DNA of 64,000 nt, from positions 1,064,001 through 1,128,000 of the forward strand of contig NZ_CP029556.1 in assembly GCF_003293695.1 (NCBI RefSeq). Direction: 5' to 3'. Shown here piece by piece: positions 39,114 to 49,954 of this stretch. The notes under the pieces were generated by a model. That model made no database searches. It had not been told where the DNA came from and was given only the letters and a program-made list of their open reading frames with translations. Position 1 is the stretch's first letter, and every line of letters starts with the position of its first letter. The DNA is from Lysobacter oculi (lineage in GTDB: Bacteria > Pseudomonadota > Gammaproteobacteria > Xanthomonadales > Xanthomonadaceae). The translations under genes and the position numbers were made by a program.

Positions 39114-40409
39114 TCAGGGCTGGCCGAGCGCCGCCAGCCGCGCCTTCAGCACCTCATTCAAGGCCGCGCCTGAAGCGCCCGGCGAGACACGCGCCGCGAG
39201 GCTCGCGGCCGGATCGCCTTCGGCCCAGCGCGCGGGATCGGCGGCCTCGCGGTAGGCGTCGCGGAACGGCATGCCCTGCCGCGCCAGGTCCACAGCGAGA
39301 TCGGTGGCATACATCGACGGGTCGAGTGCGGCACGCATCCGCTCCGGCTTCCATTCCAGCGCCTGCATCAGCGAGGGCAGCAGGCGCAGCGCACCGAGCC
39401 CGCGGCTGAAACCGTGCACCAATCCGCCCTTGCCGAACTGCAGATCGCGGTGATAGCCGGACGGCAGCGACATCAACTGTTCGATCTCGGTGCGCGCCGC
39501 CGCCACGCTGGCATAGGCCGCACGCATCAGTTCGATGACGTCGGGGTTGCGCTTGTTCGGCATGATCGAGCTGCCGGTGGTGAACTGCGCTGGCAACCGC
39601 ACGAAATCGAACTCGGCGGTCGTGAACAGGCTCAGGTCCCAGGCGATGCGGCGCAGGTCCAGCATCGCGCTGCCGAGCGTTTCCAGCGCCGCCATTTCGA
39701 ACTTGCCGCGCGAAAGCTGCGCGTACAGCGGCGACACCTGCATCCGCCCGAACGCGAGTGCCTGCGTGGTGTGCGTGCGTTCCAGCGGCAGGTTGACGCC
39801 GTAACCCGCCGCCGTGCCGAGTGGATTGGCATCGACCCAGTCACGCGTCTGCAAGGCACGTTCCGCGTTGTCGATGAAGGCTTCGGCCCAGCCCGTCCAC
39901 CACATGCCCGCGCTCGACACCACCGCGCGTTGCAGGTGCGTATAGCCCGGCATGGCGATGTCGGCTTCGGTTTCGGCGCGCTCCAGCGCGATGGCCGCGA
40001 CTTCGCGGCACACCACGGCGACTTCACCCAACTTCGCTTTCAGCCACAGGCGCGTCGCCACCAGCACCTGGTCGTTGCGGCTGCGGCCGGTGTGGATCTT
40101 CTTGCCGATGTCGCCGAGGCGCTCGGTCAGGCGGTGCTCGATGGCCGAATGCATGTCTTCGAAGCGCGCGTCCAGCACGAACCCGCCACGTTCGATGTCT
40201 GCGGCGAGATCGGCAAGTTCGGCCGACAACACATCCAGCTCCTGCTGCGTGAGGATGCCGATGCGCTGCAGCCCTTCCGCGTGCGCGCGGCTGGCCTGGA
40301 TGTCGTGGAGGATGAATTCGCGGTCGAGGATGACATCGTCGCCGGCCAGGAAGCGCTGGATGTCCGCATCCACCGCCACGCCCGCCTTCTGCCACAGCAG
40401 GTTGCTCAT
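39114..40409 (-). CDS. argH: Argininosuccinate lyase
   Basis: A 431-residue fumarase-superfamily enzyme releasing arginine and fumarate from argininosuccinate. Landmarks: [19 protein letters not shown] (catalytic His), and the signature [12 protein letters not shown]. It lacks the C-terminal extension of longer homologues. Last gene of the arginine operon; ATGA overlap with argC. Confidence 0.95.
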   Translation of the reverse strand: MSNLLWQKAGVAVDADIQRFLAGDDVILDREFILHDIQASRAHAEGLQRIGILTQQELDVLSAELADLAADIERGGFVLDARFEDMHSAIEHRLTERLGDIGKKIHTGRSRNDQVLVATRLWLKAKLGEVAVVCREVAAIALERAETEADIAMPGYTHLQRAVVSSAGMWWTGWAEAFIDNAERALQTRDWVDANPLGTAAGYGVNLPLERTHTTQALAFGRMQVSPLYAQLSRGKFEMAALETLGSAMLDLRRIAWDLSLFTTAEFDFVRLPAQFTTGSSIMPNKRNPDVIELMRAAYASVAAARTEIEQLMSLPSGYHRDLQFGKGGLVHGFSRGLGALRLLPSLMQALEWKPERMRAALDPSMYATDLAVDLARQGMPFRDAYREAADPARWAEGDPAASLAARVSPGASGAALNEVLKARLAALGQP

Positions 40410-41356
40410 GCCGCCGCCTCCATCGGGATGCCCTCGACTTCGTCGAAGCCGAACGCGAGGTTGAGGTTCTGCATCGCCTGCGTGGCCGCGCCCTTCAGCA
40501 GGTTGTCGAGCACGCTGACCACCACCAGCCGCGTGCCGCCATCGGCCAGCGTGAAACCGCCGACTTCGGCGTGCTGGCGCCGGGCGATGCGCGACGTCCA
40601 CGGCGAATCGTCGCGCACCTGCACCAGCGGCTCGCCGGCATAGAAATCGCGATAGGCGGCGATCACCGCATCGCGCGCCACCGGTTCGCGCAGGTGCAGG
40701 TTGGCGGTGATGGAGAGCCCGCGGAAATGCGGCGCGACGTGCGGCATGAACTCCACCGGGGCGCAATGACGCGCGACTTCGCGCTCGTGCAGGTGATCGG
40801 CCAACGCGTAGGGCATCAGGTTGTCGCGCAGCAACTCGGGATTGTTCTTGTCGCTGGGCGTGGTGCCCGCGCCCGAATAGCCGGATACGCCGAAACACTG
40901 CACCGGCCCGGCCAGGTTCCCGCGCATCGGCGCGATGGCGAACTGCATCGCGCTGGCATAACAGCCGGGATTGCTGATGCGGCGCTGCCCGGCATAGGCC
41001 TCACGGGTGAGTTCCGGCAGGCCGTAGAACCAGCCGTCGTCGAAGCGGTAGTCGGCGGACAGATCGACGATCACCGGCGCATCGCCGCGCATGTCGATGT
41101 TGGCGACGCAGGCAGCCGCCTTGCCGTTCGGCAAGGCCAGTACGTAGGCATCCACCGTTTCTTCGGCCAATTGCTCATGGGCGATGTTGCGGTAACGGAG
41201 TTCGCCCTCGAACCCGGCGACGTGGTCGGACACGCGTTCGCCATCGCGCTCACGCGAGGACACGAAGCCGAGTGCCATCTGCGTGTGCGCGTCGATGAGC
41301 CGGATCAGTTCCTCGCCGACATGGCCACGCGCGCCGACCAGCCCGATCCGCTTCAT
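40406..41356 (-). CDS. argC: N-acetyl-gamma-glutamyl-phosphate reductase
   Basis: A 316-residue NADPH-dependent reductase. It has the Rossmann motif [13 protein letters not shown], the catalytic cysteine in [11 protein letters not shown], and GYSGAGTTP. It produces N-acetylglutamate semialdehyde, the precursor of N-acetylornithine. Overlaps argH and argB/A by four bases each. Confidence 0.95.
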   Translation of the reverse strand: MKRIGLVGARGHVGEELIRLIDAHTQMALGFVSSRERDGERVSDHVAGFEGELRYRNIAHEQLAEETVDAYVLALPNGKAAACVANIDMRGDAPVIVDLSADYRFDDGWFYGLPELTREAYAGQRRISNPGCYASAMQFAIAPMRGNLAGPVQCFGVSGYSGAGTTPSDKNNPELLRDNLMPYALADHLHEREVARHCAPVEFMPHVAPHFRGLSITANLHLREPVARDAVIAAYRDFYAGEPLVQVRDDSPWTSRIARRQHAEVGGFTLADGGTRLVVVSVLDNLLKGAATQAMQNLNLAFGFDEVEGIPMEAAA

Positions 41357-42684
41357 GCCGCGTCCTCCAGCGATGCGGGACGCGCCAACGCGTCTTCCAC
41401 GCAGGCGCGGATCGCATCGAAATCCTCCATGCCGTACCAGTACGCCTTCCACGGCGTGCGCCGGTAACTGCCATCGGCCTCGGCATCGTAGAAGGCATTG
41501 ACCGGGTTGTAGCGGCGCGAACGCCAATACAGCACCGGCGTTTCCGCCCGCATCATCTCCCACACCGCGCGGCCCAGGCCCTCGCCCTGCGCGTCATCGA
41601 GCACGGCGAACTTGTCGAGGTAAGGCTGCGGGCCGTCGCCAGTCAGGATCACCGCGGCGCGATAGTTCTCGCTGACGTAGGCGCGCAGCAGCGGCGTCTT
41701 GTCGAAGTAGTCCGGCAGCAGGCGGCGGCCGAAGGCGGATTCGATCAACGCGCGCAGCTTCGGCAGGTCCAGCTGGTCCCAGCTTTCCACGCGCAGCACG
41801 CGCTCGCCGCGCCGCACCAATGTGCCGGAGCCCTTGTGGGTGAACAGTTCCTTCGCCAGTTCGCCGGGCCGCGTGATCGACGCCGACGACGACAACGGCA
41901 CGCTGTCCAGCAAGGCCTTGATCTGCTCCAGCTTCACCCGCATGCCGCCGTTGACCCAGGGCGCGGCCAGCAGGCGCTCGTAGTCGGTGGAGAGGTTGAT
42001 GGAATCGATGACTTTGCCACGCTCGTCCAGCAGGCCGCCGGTGCCGGTCAGGAAGACGATCTTGTCCGGCTGCAGCTCGCGCACCAACGCATTCGCCGCG
42101 TAGTCCGCGTTGATGTTGACGATCTGCCCGCCGGCGGTTTCACCGAGGCTGGCGATCACCGGAATCGAACCGGCCTGCAGGCTGGCGCGGATCGGTGCGA
42201 GTTCGACACGCGCCACTTCGCCGACGAGCCCGTAGGTTTCCGCATCCATCTGCGTCGATTCGAACACGCCGGAGACAATCGACGTCGCACGCGCATCGCT
42301 GGCCTGCAGCGCTTCGACCAGCGCCAGGTTCTGCGCCTGCATCACCCGCCGCACGATGGCGAGCGTGTCCGCGCGCGTCACCCGCAGGCCGTTGACGGTC
42401 TGCTTGTCGATGCCGGCTTCGGCCAACGCTTCGTCCAGCTGCGGGCCCGCGCCGTGGATGACGATCGGCGTCAGGCCCACGTCCTGCAGGAACGCGAGCG
42501 AGGACACCAGCGCATCGAGGTCGTCACGCAGCACCGCGCCGCCCACTTTCACCACGGCGAAGCGCGCGGCCTCCAGCTGCGAATAGCGCTTGAGGTACTG
42601 GCTGATCTCCTTCGCGCCGGCCATGCTCGAGAGCAGGCGGACGATGGTCTGGCGGGTCTGCGGATCGTGGACTTGCAGGTTCAT
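41353..42684 (-). CDS. argB: Bifunctional N-acetylglutamate kinase / N-acetylglutamate synthase
   Basis: A 443-residue fusion of the Xanthomonas/vertebrate-like type. The N-terminal amino-acid kinase domain (about 40-295) has [35 protein letters not shown] and [10 protein letters not shown]. The C-terminal GNAT domain (about 300-443) includes [21 protein letters not shown] and ends with an [15 protein letters not shown] region. It makes and phosphorylates N-acetylglutamate, so no separate argA or argJ is needed. These fused enzymes are usually inhibited by arginine. Start at 42684 ([15 protein letters not shown]) with ATGA overlap to the upstream deacetylase. Confidence 0.93.
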   Translation of the reverse strand: MNLQVHDPQTRQTIVRLLSSMAGAKEISQYLKRYSQLEAARFAVVKVGGAVLRDDLDALVSSLAFLQDVGLTPIVIHGAGPQLDEALAEAGIDKQTVNGLRVTRADTLAIVRRVMQAQNLALVEALQASDARATSIVSGVFESTQMDAETYGLVGEVARVELAPIRASLQAGSIPVIASLGETAGGQIVNINADYAANALVRELQPDKIVFLTGTGGLLDERGKVIDSINLSTDYERLLAAPWVNGGMRVKLEQIKALLDSVPLSSSASITRPGELAKELFTHKGSGTLVRRGERVLRVESWDQLDLPKLRALIESAFGRRLLPDYFDKTPLLRAYVSENYRAAVILTGDGPQPYLDKFAVLDDAQGEGLGRAVWEMMRAETPVLYWRSRRYNPVNAFYDAEADGSYRRTPWKAYWYGMEDFDAIRACVEDALARPASLEDAA

Positions 42685-43772
42685 TGCGATGAAGTCGTAA
42701 GGATGCGTTGGATGGAGGCGGCGTAGCGTTCGAGTTGTTCGAGCGCCACCCATTCGTCGTCGGTGTGCGCCTGGGCGATGTCGCCGGGGCCATAGACGAT
42801 GGCGTTCATGCCGGCGGCGGAAAACAGCGAGGCTTCGGTCCAGAAATCGACCGCGTTGCCGATGGGCAGCTGCAGCGATTCGGCCAGCGCCTGCGCATCG
42901 CGGCGGCGGTTTTCGGCCTCGGCAGCCTCGCCTGCGGGCAGCGACGGGCCACGGAAGGTTTCCTCGTAATCCGCCTCACCTGCGGCGAAGTCGCGGAACT
43001 GCGCGTGCAACGCGTCCATGGATTGCGAAGGCAGCGGGCGGAAGCCGAAGCGCACCTCGGCGCGCGGCGCGATGACGTTCGCCTTGATGCCGCCTTCCAT
43101 CCGCCCGATGTTGAAGCGCAGCCCCTGCAACCCACCGAAGGCCTGCGCTGCATGCGCTTCCACATGATCGAGCGCGCGCACGCCCCAGCGCATCGCGCGA
43201 TGCAATGCGCTCGCCTGCAGCGCCTGTGCGCCGGAGGCATGGCCGGCGTCGCCATGGAATTCCATCCGCACCGCCGAGATGCCGCGATGCGCGAGCACCG
43301 CCTCGCAGCGGGTCGGCTCGGCGACGATCACATCGCGGAAACCGTGGTCGCGCTGCAGGAAGGCGTGGATGCAGCGCGGGTCGTTGGCTTCCTCGTCGCT
43401 GGTGAACAGCAACGCCATGTCGCCGGGCGTCGATTGCGCCACCGCGACCAATGCAGCCGCCGCGCCCTTGATGTCGCAGGCGCCGAGGCCGATGACGCCG
43501 TCGCCTTCGATGCGCAACGTGTGCGGATCGGCGGTCCATGCGGGCGAATCCGGCACGGTGTCCATGTGCACGTTGAACAGCAGGCGCGGCTGCCCGCGCA
43601 CGGCGAACAGCGACACCGCGCCGGCGCCGTGGTCGGTGACTTCGACATCGAAACCGCTGAGCTGTGCACGCAGGTAAGCGAAGATCCCGCCCTCAGCGGC
43701 GATCTCGCGCGGCGGGTTGCGGGTGTCGAACGACACCAGCGTCGCCAGATGCTGGAGCACGGCCTCGATCAC
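42681..43772 (-). CDS. argE: N-acetyl-L-citrulline deacetylase (ArgE-related M20 family)
   Basis: A 363-residue M20 zinc deacetylase. Metal and catalytic motifs: [34 protein letters not shown] and, near the C-terminus, [15 protein letters not shown]. In Xanthomonas the equivalent gene, next to the acetylornithine carbamoyltransferase, deacetylates N-acetylcitrulline rather than N-acetylornithine; the same function is inferred here from context. GTG start at 43772 overlapping the argG stop (GTGA). Confidence 0.9.
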   Translation of the reverse strand: MIEAVLQHLATLVSFDTRNPPREIAAEGGIFAYLRAQLSGFDVEVTDHGAGAVSLFAVRGQPRLLFNVHMDTVPDSPAWTADPHTLRIEGDGVIGLGACDIKGAAAALVAVAQSTPGDMALLFTSDEEANDPRCIHAFLQRDHGFRDVIVAEPTRCEAVLAHRGISAVRMEFHGDAGHASGAQALQASALHRAMRWGVRALDHVEAHAAQAFGGLQGLRFNIGRMEGGIKANVIAPRAEVRFGFRPLPSQSMDALHAQFRDFAAGEADYEETFRGPSLPAGEAAEAENRRRDAQALAESLQLPIGNAVDFWTEASLFSAAGMNAIVYGPGDIAQAHTDDEWVALEQLERYAASIQRILTTSSQ

Positions 43773-44983
43773 GGGCGCTCGCCGTTCACTTCCGCCCACA
43801 AGGTGCTGCTCATGCCGAACAGCTTGATGAAACCCTCGGCTTCCGCCACGCCCCAGTCGGCGGACTGCGCGTAGGTCGCGCCCTTGGCGTTGAGGATGTG
43901 CGGCGATGCCACCGCCACCGCATCCACGCGCGCGCCGGAAGTTTCCAGCACCACTTCGCCATTGACCATGCGCTGGCTGGATTTCAGCAGGGCTTCCAGG
44001 TCGGTCTTGAGCGGGTCGTGATAGAAGCCTTCGTAGACCAGTTCCACCCACTTGCGCGCGACCTCGGGCTTGAAGCGGTTCTGCTGCTTGCTGAGCACGG
44101 CTTCCTCCAACGCTCGATGGGCCGTGAGCAACGCGGTCAGGCCCGGCGCCTCATAGACGATGCGGCCCTTCAAGCCGATGGTGGTGTCGCCGGTGTACAT
44201 GCCGCGACCGACGCCGTATTCGGCAAACAGTACGTTGAGTTTCGCCAGCAGCGCCGCGCCTTCCATAGGCTCGCCGTCAAGCGACACCGCCTCGCCTTCG
44301 ATGAACTTCAGCGTGACCCGCAGCGCTTCCGCCGGCCATTCGGCGCGCGGCTTGCACCAACCACGCGCTTCCGCACCCGGCGCCTGCCAGTGGTCGATCT
44401 CGCCGCCGGACAGCGTCACGCCCAGCAGGTTTTCGTTGATCGTGTACTGCTGCTGCTTGGCGCGCACACCGAAGCCGCGTTCTTCCAGATACGCCTGCTC
44501 GTAGGCGCGGGTCTGGGTGTGTTCCTTCTGGATTTCGCGGATCGGCGCAACGATGCGGTAGTCGCCGCTCGCCTTCACCGCCAGGTCGAAACGCACCTGG
44601 TCGTTGCCCATGCCGGTGCAGCCGTGGGCGATGGCATTGGTGCCGAGCGCATGCGCGCGGGCCAGGGCCGCATCGACGATGAGATAGCGGTCGGAGACCA
44701 ACAGCGGATACTGGCCCTGGTAGCCCTCGCCCGCCCATACGAAGGGTTTGACGAAGCCTTCCCAGATCGCCGGGCCGCCATCGACGGTGACGTGCGAGGC
44801 GACGCCCAGTTCCGCCGCGCGGTGCTCGATGAAGGCGCGTTCCTCGGCATCCACGCCCCCCGTATCCGCGAACACGGTATGCACGTTCCAGCCCTGTTCC
44901 TGCAGGTAGGGCACGCAGAAACTGGTGTCCAGCCCACCGGAAAAGGCGAGCACGATGTCGCGGCTGTTGTTCTTGTCGGTCAT
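43769..44983 (-). CDS. argG: Argininosuccinate synthase
   Basis: A 404-residue enzyme joining citrulline and aspartate with ATP. It has the PP-loop [11 protein letters not shown], the citrulline/aspartate region [14 protein letters not shown], and [12 protein letters not shown]. It lies ten bases after argF' and overlaps the deacetylase gene by four bases, placing it between acetylcitrulline formation and argininosuccinate cleavage on one transcript. Confidence 0.95.
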   Translation of the reverse strand: MTDKNNSRDIVLAFSGGLDTSFCVPYLQEQGWNVHTVFADTGGVDAEERAFIEHRAAELGVASHVTVDGGPAIWEGFVKPFVWAGEGYQGQYPLLVSDRYLIVDAALARAHALGTNAIAHGCTGMGNDQVRFDLAVKASGDYRIVAPIREIQKEHTQTRAYEQAYLEERGFGVRAKQQQYTINENLLGVTLSGGEIDHWQAPGAEARGWCKPRAEWPAEALRVTLKFIEGEAVSLDGEPMEGAALLAKLNVLFAEYGVGRGMYTGDTTIGLKGRIVYEAPGLTALLTAHRALEEAVLSKQQNRFKPEVARKWVELVYEGFYHDPLKTDLEALLKSSQRMVNGEVVLETSGARVDAVAVASPHILNAKGATYAQSADWGVAEAEGFIKLFGMSSTLWAEVNGERP

Positions 44984-44993
44984 GGGGTCTTCC

Positions 44994-46004
44994 TCAGTCG
45001 TTCTGGCGGATCAGCGTGGCCATCACCGCCTTCTGCACGTGCAGGCGGTTTTCGGCTTCGTTGATGGCGATGCAGTTGGGCGAATCCATCACCGCGTCGG
45101 TGGCTTTCACGTTGCGGCGCAGCGGCAGGCAGTGCGAGAACACGCCGTTGTTCGTCATCGCCATCTTTTCCTCATCGACGATGAAGTGCTTGAAGCGGTC
45201 GCGGATCGGCTTTTCCTGCTCCCACTGGCCGAAGTACGGCAGCGCGCCCCAGCTCTTGGCGTAGACCACATCGGCATCCCTGTAGGCGCTGGCGATGTCG
45301 TGGCTGACGGTCAGCGAGCCACCGTTCTCGGCGACATTCTGCTTCGCCCAATCCATATAGCGTTCGTCGAGCAGGTACTCGTCGGTCGGGCACAGCAAGG
45401 TGACATCCATGCCCATGCGGGTGGCGATGGTCAGCGCGGAATTCGCCACGGCGGTGTTGAGCGCCTTCGGGTGGTAGGTCCAGGTCAGCACGTACTTCCT
45501 GCCGCGCAGGTCCTCGCTGCCGAAGTGCTCCTGCAGCGCCTGCGCGTGGGCCAGTTCCTGACAGGGATGGGTAATGGTCTCCATGTTGATGACCGGCACC
45601 GTCGCGTACCTGGCGAAGCCGTTGAGCACGCGGTCCTGGCGGTCGATGGACCAGTCGACGAACTTCGGGAAGGCACGCACGCCGATGAGATCGACATAGC
45701 GCGACAGCACCTTCGCCACCTCGGCGATGTGTTCCTCGGCCTCGCCGTCCATCACCGTGCCCAGGTCGAACTCGATCGGCCACGCGTCCTTGCCCGGCTG
45801 CAGCACCACCGCGTGCCCGCCCAGCTGGAAGGTGCCCAGCTCGAAGCTGGTGCGTGTGCGCAGGGACGAGTTGAAGAAGACCAGCGCGCCGCCGCGGCCC
45901 TTCAGCGCATCGCCGAACTTGTGCTGCTTGTAATAGGCGGCTTCGCGCAGCACGGCGTCGAGTTCGGCGCGCGTCCAGTCCTGGGTATTGAGGAAATGCT
46001 TCAT
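44994..46004 (-). CDS. argF': N-acetyl-L-ornithine carbamoyltransferase
   Basis: A 336-residue transcarbamylase, close to the 339 residues of the Xanthomonas enzyme. The carbamoyl-phosphate motif is [13 protein letters not shown] (ordinary ornithine enzymes have STRTR), with [17 protein letters not shown] and the C-terminal [17 protein letters not shown]. The acetylornithine assignment is supported by these differences and by the adjacent deacetylase and fused NAGS-K. First structural gene of the operon, preceded by a hairpin-T-run element and a candidate leader ORF. Start at 46004 ([10 protein letters not shown]). Confidence 0.92.
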   Translation of the reverse strand: MKHFLNTQDWTRAELDAVLREAAYYKQHKFGDALKGRGGALVFFNSSLRTRTSFELGTFQLGGHAVVLQPGKDAWPIEFDLGTVMDGEAEEHIAEVAKVLSRYVDLIGVRAFPKFVDWSIDRQDRVLNGFARYATVPVINMETITHPCQELAHAQALQEHFGSEDLRGRKYVLTWTYHPKALNTAVANSALTIATRMGMDVTLLCPTDEYLLDERYMDWAKQNVAENGGSLTVSHDIASAYRDADVVYAKSWGALPYFGQWEQEKPIRDRFKHFIVDEEKMAMTNNGVFSHCLPLRRNVKATDAVMDSPNCIAINEAENRLHVQKAVMATLIRQND

Positions 46005-46037
46005 GGTCGAAGGTTCTGGTGAGGGTTGAAAACGAAA

Positions 46038-46061
46038 AAACCCGGCACGGAGGCCGGGTTT
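46038..46061 (-). terminator. Terminator hairpin between leader and argF' (possible attenuator)
   Basis: On the minus strand AAACCCGGC (46061-46053) pairs with GCCGGGTTT around CTCCGT and runs into TTTTTT. It stands 34 bases before the argF' start codon and 37 bases after the stop of a small Arg-containing ORF, so it can hardly be the end of another gene. Upstream GCCGG (46096-46092) could pair with CCGGC of its 5' arm as an antiterminator, and CTGCG...CGCAG (46085-46069) forms a smaller hairpin. Confidence 0.75.
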
Positions 46062-46098
46062 CGGGATGCTGCGACAACGACGCAGGCCGGACCGGCGG

Positions 46099-46197
46099 TC
46101 AGAAATCGCACAGTCGGCGCGCACGCGAGGTCATGCCCGCGGCCATCCAGGCGGCGGACTGATAAGCGGTGCGGGCGGCGGCGGACAGGGTCTGCAT
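46099..46197 (-). CDS. Candidate arginine leader peptide
   Basis: A 32-codon ORF upstream of the argF' attenuator-like hairpin. Its end reads MTSRARRLCDF: three of four consecutive codons (25-28) are Arg, the last a CGA codon that is rare in such genomes, and another Arg is at position 9. An 11-codon version may start at the internal ATG at 46134. Neither start has a strong ribosome site, which is the main weakness. Ribosome stalling at the Arg cluster could alter folding between 46098 and 46038. Function is inferred only from position and codon content. Confidence 0.35.
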   Translation of the reverse strand: MQTLSAAARTAYQSAAWMAAGMTSRARRLCDF

Positions 46198-46238
46198 GAG
46201 GCGCGCATGGTGGCACGGCAGGCACCGCGCCACAAGGC

Positions 46239-46595
46239 TCAGGGCCGCGGGCGGGTGCTGGCCATGGGGGTGATGCCGATGCGGATGCGCAGGCGGCGAC
46301 CCGGGTCGTGCGCCAGCCGCGAGCGGTACTTGCTGCCGCGATAGGTGTAGTCCACGTCGTAGCCGATGGTGGTGCGCATCTCGCGCGGCACCTTGACCTG
46401 GCGGCAGCGGCCGGCGGCGGCGCACTGCTGCTGCATCACCCCGACCGTCACCACCTGCTCCACCGGCTGCACGCGCAGGACTTCGGCGTAGTCGTAGCGC
46501 ACCACCTCCAACGGCTCCGGGGCGTCGGCTTCGCGGGCATCGACCGGCGCGGCCATCGACACGAACAACAGGGCGGGCAGCAGTCGGAAGGTCAC
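46239..46595 (-). CDS. Small exported protein of unknown function
   Basis: A 118-residue protein with a Sec signal (MTFRLLPALLFVSMAAPVDA). Its C-terminal part (TTIGYDVDYTYRGSKYRSRL, then DPGRRLRIRIGITP) resembles the conserved end of exported glycine-zipper '2TM domain' proteins, but the glycine zipper itself is missing. Two cysteines flank CAAAGRC. A 9-bp hairpin (46210-46233) follows its stop before the arginine leader region. I cannot assign a function. Confidence 0.7.
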   Translation of the reverse strand: MTFRLLPALLFVSMAAPVDAREADAPEPLEVVRYDYAEVLRVQPVEQVVTVGVMQQQCAAAGRCRQVKVPREMRTTIGYDVDYTYRGSKYRSRLAHDPGRRLRIRIGITPMASTRPRP

Positions 46596-46710
46596 GGCTC
46601 GGCACGTCGGGCGGGGGCCTGAAGTGTAGGCAGCCGCGCCCTACGCCCAGCTGAACCGCGACTGTCGGGGACCGCGCCGCTAGAATTGCAGGGCTTCGCC
46701 GAGGACCCGC

Positions 46711-48093
46711 ATGAGCCTGCATCTCCACAACACCCTGACCCGCCGCGTCGAACCCTTCGTACCGCAGGACCCGGCCAGCCCGACCATGTACGTCTGCGGG
46801 CCCACCGTCTACAACTATGTGCACATCGGCAACGCGCGCGGCCCGGTGGTGTTCGGCGTGCTGGCGGCCCTGCTGCGCCGGCGCTTCGGCGGCCTGCGCT
46901 ATGCCCGCAACATCACCGACGTCGACGACAAGATCAACGCCGCGGCGAAGGAAGCCGGCACGCCGATCTCGGCGATCACCGACAAATACGCCGCCGCCTA
47001 CCGCGAGGACATGGCGATGCTGGGCGTGGATGGCGAATTCGCGCCCGACATCGAACCGGCCGCCACCGACCACATCGCCCAGATCATCGCGATGTGCGAG
47101 CGGCTGATCGCCGATGGCCACGCCTATGCCGCTGAAGGCCACGTGCTGTTCTCGGTGGCGAGCTTCGCGGAATACGGCAAGCTCTCGCGCCGCGACCCGG
47201 AAGAAATGCTGGCCGGCGCGCGCGTGGAAGTGGCGCCGTACAAACGCGATGCCGGCGATTTCGTGCTGTGGAAGCCCTCGACCGACGACCTGCCCGGCTG
47301 GGATTCGCCGTGGGGCGTGGGCCGTCCGGGCTGGCACATCGAATGCTCGGCGATGGCGGCGGCGCATCTCGGCGAGACCATCGACATCCACGCCGGCGGC
47401 ATCGACCTGCAGTTCCCGCACCACGAGAACGAGATCGCGCAGAGCGAATGCGCGCACGGCGGCCGCACCTTCGCGCGCTGGTGGATGCACAACGGCATGC
47501 TGAATTTCGGCGGCGCCAAGATGTCGAAGTCGATCGGCAACATCGAGCGCGTGCACGACCTGGTGCGCGCCCATCCGCCGGAAGCGCTGCGCTACGCCCT
47601 GCTCTCCGCGCATTATCGGCAGCCGCTGGAATGGAGCGACGGGCTGATCGAGCAGTCCGTGCGCACGCTGGACCGCCTGTACGGGACGTTGCGTGACCTG
47701 GGCGATGTCGATGCGGAAGCGCGCATTCCCGACGCGCTCGAAGCCATCCTCGACGACGACCTCAACACGCCGGCGGCGCTCGCCGAAATCGCGCGGTTGG
47801 CCGGCGAAGCGCGCAAAGCCGAAGGCGACGATGCACGCCGCGAAGCGAAGGCCGCCCTGCTCGGTGCGGGCAAGGCGCTCGGCCTGCTGCAGCAGTCGCC
47901 CGCCGCATGGTTCGCGCGTGGCACGTCGGGGGATGACGATGCGCGCATCCAGTCGCTGGTGGATGAACGCATCGCCGCCAAGCAGGCGCGCGATTTCGCC
48001 CGCGCCGATGCGATCCGCGATGAACTGGCCGCCGAAGGCATCGTGCTGGAAGACACGCCGCAGGGCGTGCGCTGGGTGAGGCGCGGCACTTAG
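46711..48093 (+). CDS. cysS: Cysteinyl-tRNA synthetase
   Basis: A 460-residue class I synthetase. The HIGH motif is HIGN in [11 protein letters not shown], the zinc site starts at [10 protein letters not shown] (Cys29) and continues in WHIECSAMA and [12 protein letters not shown], and the KMSKS motif is AKMSKSIGN (about residue 270). Standard length. It is followed 118 bases later by sufE; the gap holds no clear terminator. Confidence 0.97.
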   Translation: MSLHLHNTLTRRVEPFVPQDPASPTMYVCGPTVYNYVHIGNARGPVVFGVLAALLRRRFGGLRYARNITDVDDKINAAAKEAGTPISAITDKYAAAYREDMAMLGVDGEFAPDIEPAATDHIAQIIAMCERLIADGHAYAAEGHVLFSVASFAEYGKLSRRDPEEMLAGARVEVAPYKRDAGDFVLWKPSTDDLPGWDSPWGVGRPGWHIECSAMAAAHLGETIDIHAGGIDLQFPHHENEIAQSECAHGGRTFARWWMHNGMLNFGGAKMSKSIGNIERVHDLVRAHPPEALRYALLSAHYRQPLEWSDGLIEQSVRTLDRLYGTLRDLGDVDAEARIPDALEAILDDDLNTPAALAEIARLAGEARKAEGDDARREAKAALLGAGKALGLLQQSPAAWFARGTSGDDDARIQSLVDERIAAKQARDFARADAIRDELAAEGIVLEDTPQGVRWVRRGT

Positions 48094-48211
48094 CCCGCGC
48101 CACAAGCGCCGCTGCCGCAACGAACGCCCGCCACGGATGGCCGGGCCGGACGATCCGAAGTCCTCTTCATCTCGCCACGGACGGCAGCAGGCCATCAGCC
48201 GAAGGATTGAC

Positions 48212-48649
48212 TTGAACGACACCGCCTTCCCGCTCGAACCCACCGCCGCCGAAGCGCAGGCCGCCATCGCCGACGAGTTCGCGCTGTTCTCCGACTGGTC
48301 GGAGCGCTACCAGTACCTGATCGACCTGGGCCGCAAGCTGCCGGACCTGCCGGCGGAACTGAAGAACGACGAGCACCGCCTGCACGGCTGCCAGTCCAAC
48401 GTCTGGATCGTGGCCGGGGGCGATGCCGACCGGCTGGATTTCCGCGCGATCAGCGACTCCGCCATCGTCTCCGGCCTGATCTATCTGGCGCTGCGCGTGT
48501 ATTCGGGCCGGCCGGCGGCGGAGATCCTCGCCACCCAACCGGACTACATCGCCGCGATCGGTCTGGCCAAGCACCTGTCGCCGACCCGCAGCAACGGCCT
48601 CGCCGCCCTGCTCGGCTTCATCCGCGACCGCGCCGCCGCGGCCGCCTGA
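48212..48649 (+). CDS. sufE: SufE-family sulfur acceptor
   Basis: A 145-residue protein that accepts persulfide sulfur from the cysteine desulfurase SufS. The acceptor cysteine is in HRLHGCQSNVW, and FALFSDWSERYQYLIDLGRKLP is typical of the family N-terminus. The start is most likely TTG at 48212, because GAAGGA lies just upstream at a good distance; the open frame continues to 48137 without homologous sequence. Followed four bases later by an MFS transporter. Confidence 0.9.
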   Translation: MNDTAFPLEPTAAEAQAAIADEFALFSDWSERYQYLIDLGRKLPDLPAELKNDEHRLHGCQSNVWIVAGGDADRLDFRAISDSAIVSGLIYLALRVYSGRPAAEILATQPDYIAAIGLAKHLSPTRSNGLAALLGFIRDRAAAAA

Positions 48650-48653
48650 GCCG

Positions 48654-49898
48654 ATGACCGAAAGCCCCATCTCCACGGCCACTGAATCGCCGTTCGCGCG
48701 GCCCGGTTTCCGCTGGCTGATGGGCTATCGCATCGCCACCATGCTCTGCTACCAGATCGTCGCGGTGACGGTCGGCTGGCACGTCTACGAACTCACCCGC
48801 GACGCCTGGGCGCTCGGCCTGATCGGCCTGGCCGAGGTGCTGCCGTTCTTCTGCGTGGCGCCGTTCGCCGGCTATCTGGTCGACCACCTGCCGCGCCGCA
48901 AGCTGGGCATGGCCGCCTGTGCAGGGCTGGTACTGACCGCGCTGCTGCTGGCGTGGATCGCGCAGGGCAGCTTCCCGATCAAGGGCGTCTGGCCGATCTA
49001 CGCGGCGATCGCGCTGGGCGGCTCGGTGCGCGCGTTCCTCGGCCCGGTCTACAACGCACTGTTCGCGCGGGTGCTGGCGCGGCCGCAGTTCGCCCGCGGC
49101 GCCAGCCTGGGCAGCGTGATTTTCCAGGCCGGACTGGTGCTGGGCCCGGCCATCGGCGGCCTGCTGGTCGGCTGGGGCGGCAAGACGCTGGCCTACGGCG
49201 TGGCGGCCGGCTGCGGCGTGGTCGCCGTGTCGGCGTTGGCGATGATGACCGTCACCGAGCCGCCCATGCAGATGCAGCGTGGCCCGGTGTTCCAGAGCAT
49301 CGGCGAAGGGCTGCGTTTCGTCTTCGGCCACCAGATCCTGCTCGGCGCGTTGGCGCTGGACATGTTCGCGGTGCTGCTGGGCGGCGCGATCTCGCTGGCG
49401 CCCGCCTTCATCAAGGACGTGCTGCACGCCGGCCCTGAAGCGCTCGGCCTGCTGCGCGGCGCCCCGGCGCTGGGCTCGATGGCGGTGGCGATCTGGCTCT
49501 CGCGACATCCGCTGGAAGCCAACGCCGGCCGGCTGATGCTCGGCGCGGTCGCCGGCTTCGGTGCCTGCATGGTCGGCTTCGGGCTGAGCACCTCGCTGTA
49601 CCTGTCGATGGCGATCCTGCTGCTCTCCGGCATCTTCGACGGCATTTCCGTGGTGCTGCGCTCCACCGTGCTGCAGCTGGCCACGCCCGACGAAATGCGC
49701 GGCCGCGTGTCGTCGGTCAACAGCATCTTCATCAGTTCGTCCAACGAGCTCGGTGCGTTCTGGTCGGGTTCGATGGCGCGACTGCTCGGCCTGGTGCCCT
49801 CGGTGGTGCTGGGCGGCTTCCTGACCATCGGCGTGGTCGCCGCGACCGCGAAACTGGCGCCGAAGCTGCGCCGGCTGGACCTGCGCGAGCTGCACTGA
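48654..49898 (+). CDS. Major facilitator superfamily transporter
   Basis: A 414-residue inner-membrane protein with about 10-12 helices. The MFS loop motif between TM2 and TM3 reads GYLVDHLPRRK. The family resembles the enterobactin exporter EntS and other drug/siderophore exporters (for example VTVGWHVYELTRDAWALGLIGLAEVLP and the SSVNSIFISSSNELGAFWSG stretch). Export of a small molecule is likely; the substrate is unknown. It starts four bases after sufE and may be co-transcribed. Confidence 0.88.
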   Translation: MTESPISTATESPFARPGFRWLMGYRIATMLCYQIVAVTVGWHVYELTRDAWALGLIGLAEVLPFFCVAPFAGYLVDHLPRRKLGMAACAGLVLTALLLAWIAQGSFPIKGVWPIYAAIALGGSVRAFLGPVYNALFARVLARPQFARGASLGSVIFQAGLVLGPAIGGLLVGWGGKTLAYGVAAGCGVVAVSALAMMTVTEPPMQMQRGPVFQSIGEGLRFVFGHQILLGALALDMFAVLLGGAISLAPAFIKDVLHAGPEALGLLRGAPALGSMAVAIWLSRHPLEANAGRLMLGAVAGFGACMVGFGLSTSLYLSMAILLLSGIFDGISVVLRSTVLQLATPDEMRGRVSSVNSIFISSSNELGAFWSGSMARLLGLVPSVVLGGFLTIGVVAATAKLAPKLRRLDLRELH

Positions 49899-49954
49899 CG
49901 CCGCGATTGCATCCGCGCCGCGACGATGCCCGCATCCACCCGGCGGGAGGCGAC

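Noticed and set aside
46099..48267. A 722-codon minus-strand frame running through cysS into the arginine leader
   Set aside because: The part opposite cysS is a shadow. Only its last 32 codons, from an internal ATG, are kept as a possible leader peptide.
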